From the NCBI GenBank assembly GCA_041743835.1, contig JBGTLW010000059.1:1-30117 (forward strand): a stretch of DNA of 30,117 bases. Reading direction: 5' to 3'. Shown here in pieces: positions 28,881 through 30,117 of this stretch. A program made the translations under genes and the position numbers. The stretch comes from JBGTLW01 sp041743835 (GTDB lineage: Bacteria; Planctomycetota; Phycisphaerae; Phycisphaerales; Phycisphaeraceae). The stretch's first letter is position 1. The number at the start of each line of letters is the position of its first letter. The notes under the pieces are model-generated. The model saw only the letters and a program-made list of their open reading frames with translations. It ran no database searches and was not told where the DNA came from.

Positions 28881-30117
28881 CTAGCGAGTGACCCGTGCGC
28901 GGGGGTGATGCGCCAGCCGGAGCATCCAGGGCAGCAGCACCAGCACCGCCATCAGCGCCGCGAACAGTGCCGCGCACGTCAGCAGCCCGAACCCCCGCAC
29001 CGGCGGGAACGACGACAAACCAAAAAGCCCGAGCATGGAGCCGAGCACCGCAGACGTGCAGATGATGGGCTTTCGCTTGGCCCGCAGAGCCGCGGACACC
29101 GCGTCGCGCCACGGCATGCCCTCGCGTTCTCGCCGCAGCGACGCATCGATCAGGTGCGCCCCGTCATCCACCGCGAGCCCCAGCACGATGGACGCGGCCA
29201 TCATGGTGATGGAGTTGATGCTGACATCGGTGTAGCCCGCGAGCCCGAGCATCGCGAGCACGGGCAGCGCCGACGCCACCGTGATCGCCACGCCGATCCA
29301 CAGCGAGCGCCAGACCACCACCGCCATGACCATGACCAGCACGAGCGTGACCAGTGTGCTCTGCGCCTGATTGATGACGAGCTTGCGGTCCTGCTCCAGC
29401 ACCGTGTGGAGCCCGGCGCGGGGCGTGACGGTGATGCCGGGCGGGATGTCGGCCGTGGCGGTTGCGATCACCTGCTCCAGCACCTTGAGGTACTCGATCG
29501 AGGGCATGCTGCCGGTGCGCAGGAGGATGAAAGCCTTGTCCCCCTCGGGTGTCCGCAGCTTCTCGATGAACGGCAGCGTGACCGACCCCAGCAGCCCACC
29601 GATCAGCGTGTGCGCCACCGTCCCATCGGGGAGGCGGTCATACGCCGGGTCGTCCCCGTGCCAGACGCGGTTGATGAGCGAAAAAGCCTGGGAGTAGTCG
29701 TATGCATCTCCGACGCCCTTGACCTTGGCAACCGCCTCGCGCTTGCTGGCAAGGACGCGGAGGAAGTCCGGGCGGGTAATGGACGCTTGCCCGCTGGCCG
29801 CGTCGGTAGCCGGGGCATATTCGATCATGAACAGGTTGATCCCCCCGAACCGCTGGTCGATGATCTGGGCCGCGCGCCGGGTCATGCTGTGGGGGCTCAG
29901 GAATTCGATCGCGCGGACATCGGTGCGGATCATCGCGATGCCCGGCAGCATCGCCAGCAGGATGAGCGCAACCGGGCCGGCCCACCGCGACATGCAGTAG
30001 CCCGAGCGCGACTCTGCCTCAGCCACCGCCGGCCCGGGGTCCTCGGCGGGTGTGTGCGGCAGTGTCAGGCGTATCAGCGCGAGGCCGGGCCCCAGCGTGT
30101 AAGCCGCGGCCCACGCC
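28881..30117 (-). CDS. RND/MMPL-type membrane transporter (C-terminal part; start outside the window)
   Basis: At least 411 residues of a large membrane protein whose frame stays open to the window edge beyond a GTG at 30026, so the start lies outside. The visible part has an initial helix (GPVALILLAMLPGIAMI), a long soluble domain with FGGINLFMIEY and a cluster of C-terminal helices: LVTLVLVMVMAVVVW, SALPVLAMLGLAGY, MMAASIVLGLAVDDGAHLIDASLRRERE, and FGLLTCAALFAALMAVLVLLPWM. The GLAVDDGAHLIDA block is typical of the RND/MMPL superfamily, such as hydrophobe or hopanoid exporters. Substrate unknown. It converges with arsS with a 6-base gap. Confidence 0.85.
   Translation of the reverse strand, partial: AWAAAYTLGPGLALIRLTLPHTPAEDPGPAVAEAESRSGYCMSRWAGPVALILLAMLPGIAMIRTDVRAIEFLSPHSMTRRAAQIIDQRFGGINLFMIEYAPATDAASGQASITRPDFLRVLASKREAVAKVKGVGDAYDYSQAFSLINRVWHGDDPAYDRLPDGTVAHTLIGGLLGSVTLPFIEKLRTPEGDKAFILLRTGSMPSIEYLKVLEQVIATATADIPPGITVTPRAGLHTVLEQDRKLVINQAQSTLVTLVLVMVMAVVVWRSLWIGVAITVASALPVLAMLGLAGYTDVSINSITMMAASIVLGLAVDDGAHLIDASLRREREGMPWRDAVSAALRAKRKPIICTSAVLGSMLGLFGLSSFPPVRGFGLLTCAALFAALMAVLVLLPWMLRLAHHPRARVTR

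Overview
The window is GC-rich and densely packed with about 29 genes, two of them cut by the window edges. The mix suggests a planctomycete, possibly Phycisphaerae: a stand-alone HC1-type histone H1-like protein, two Gfo/Idh/MocA oxidoreductases plus a xylose-isomerase-like TIM-barrel protein and a ThuA-like protein, an MFS-acyltransferase fusion, FolE2, and many small palindromic repeats between genes. This placement is inference from gene content; no rRNA or tRNA gene is present. Nothing looks like prophage, plasmid or CRISPR.

Layout. 1-2.9 kb: 3' part of a CobA-HemD fusion (siroheme/uroporphyrinogen III), an isochorismatase-fold hydrolase, a 59-residue HC1-like protein and a FabZ-like dehydratase. 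3.0-5.3 kb: two tandem Gfo/Idh/MocA oxidoreductases separated by a terminator-like hairpin. 5.4-9.0 kb: the most interesting locus. A strong promoter, a SAM-I riboswitch and an intrinsic terminator precede a threonine-synthase-like PLP enzyme, a CysO-type sulfur carrier ending in Gly-Gly, a free-standing NIL-domain protein and a MoeB/ThiF-type E1. 9.2-11.6 kb: DinB-like, HIT-like, cysteine desulfurase and a zinc-ribbon membrane protein, closed by a terminator. 11.7-14.5 kb (minus): an outer-membrane barrel and a P-loop ATPase carrying a transmembrane hairpin. 14.6-17.0 kb (plus): trpE, DUF402, fliN. 17.1-22.4 kb (minus): NfeD-like, a STAS/SpoIIAA-like protein, a TIM-barrel isomerase, MFS-PlsC, FolE2. 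22.6-23.2 kb (plus): ThuA-like. 23.4-26.0 kb (minus): tsaD and ctpA. 26.2-28.9 kb (plus): ilvC, a structured noncoding stretch with an intrinsic terminator, and arsS. 28.9 kb to the end (minus): the C-terminal half of an RND/MMPL-type membrane protein.

How it fits together. The SAM riboswitch ties the ThrC-like/CysO-like/NIL/E1 operon to methionine or SAM supply. The gene set is what one would expect of a protein-thiocarboxylate route in which a ThrC-like enzyme replaces the phosphate of O-phosphohomoserine with sulfur to make homocysteine. That is a hypothesis: every component and the riboswitch are visible, the reaction is not. The other recurring theme is small palindromic repeats: a three-copy family at 5.4, 17.1 and 27.3 kb, a 105-bp element with 13-bp inverted ends at 19.4 kb, and others in intergenic gaps or inside coding sequence.
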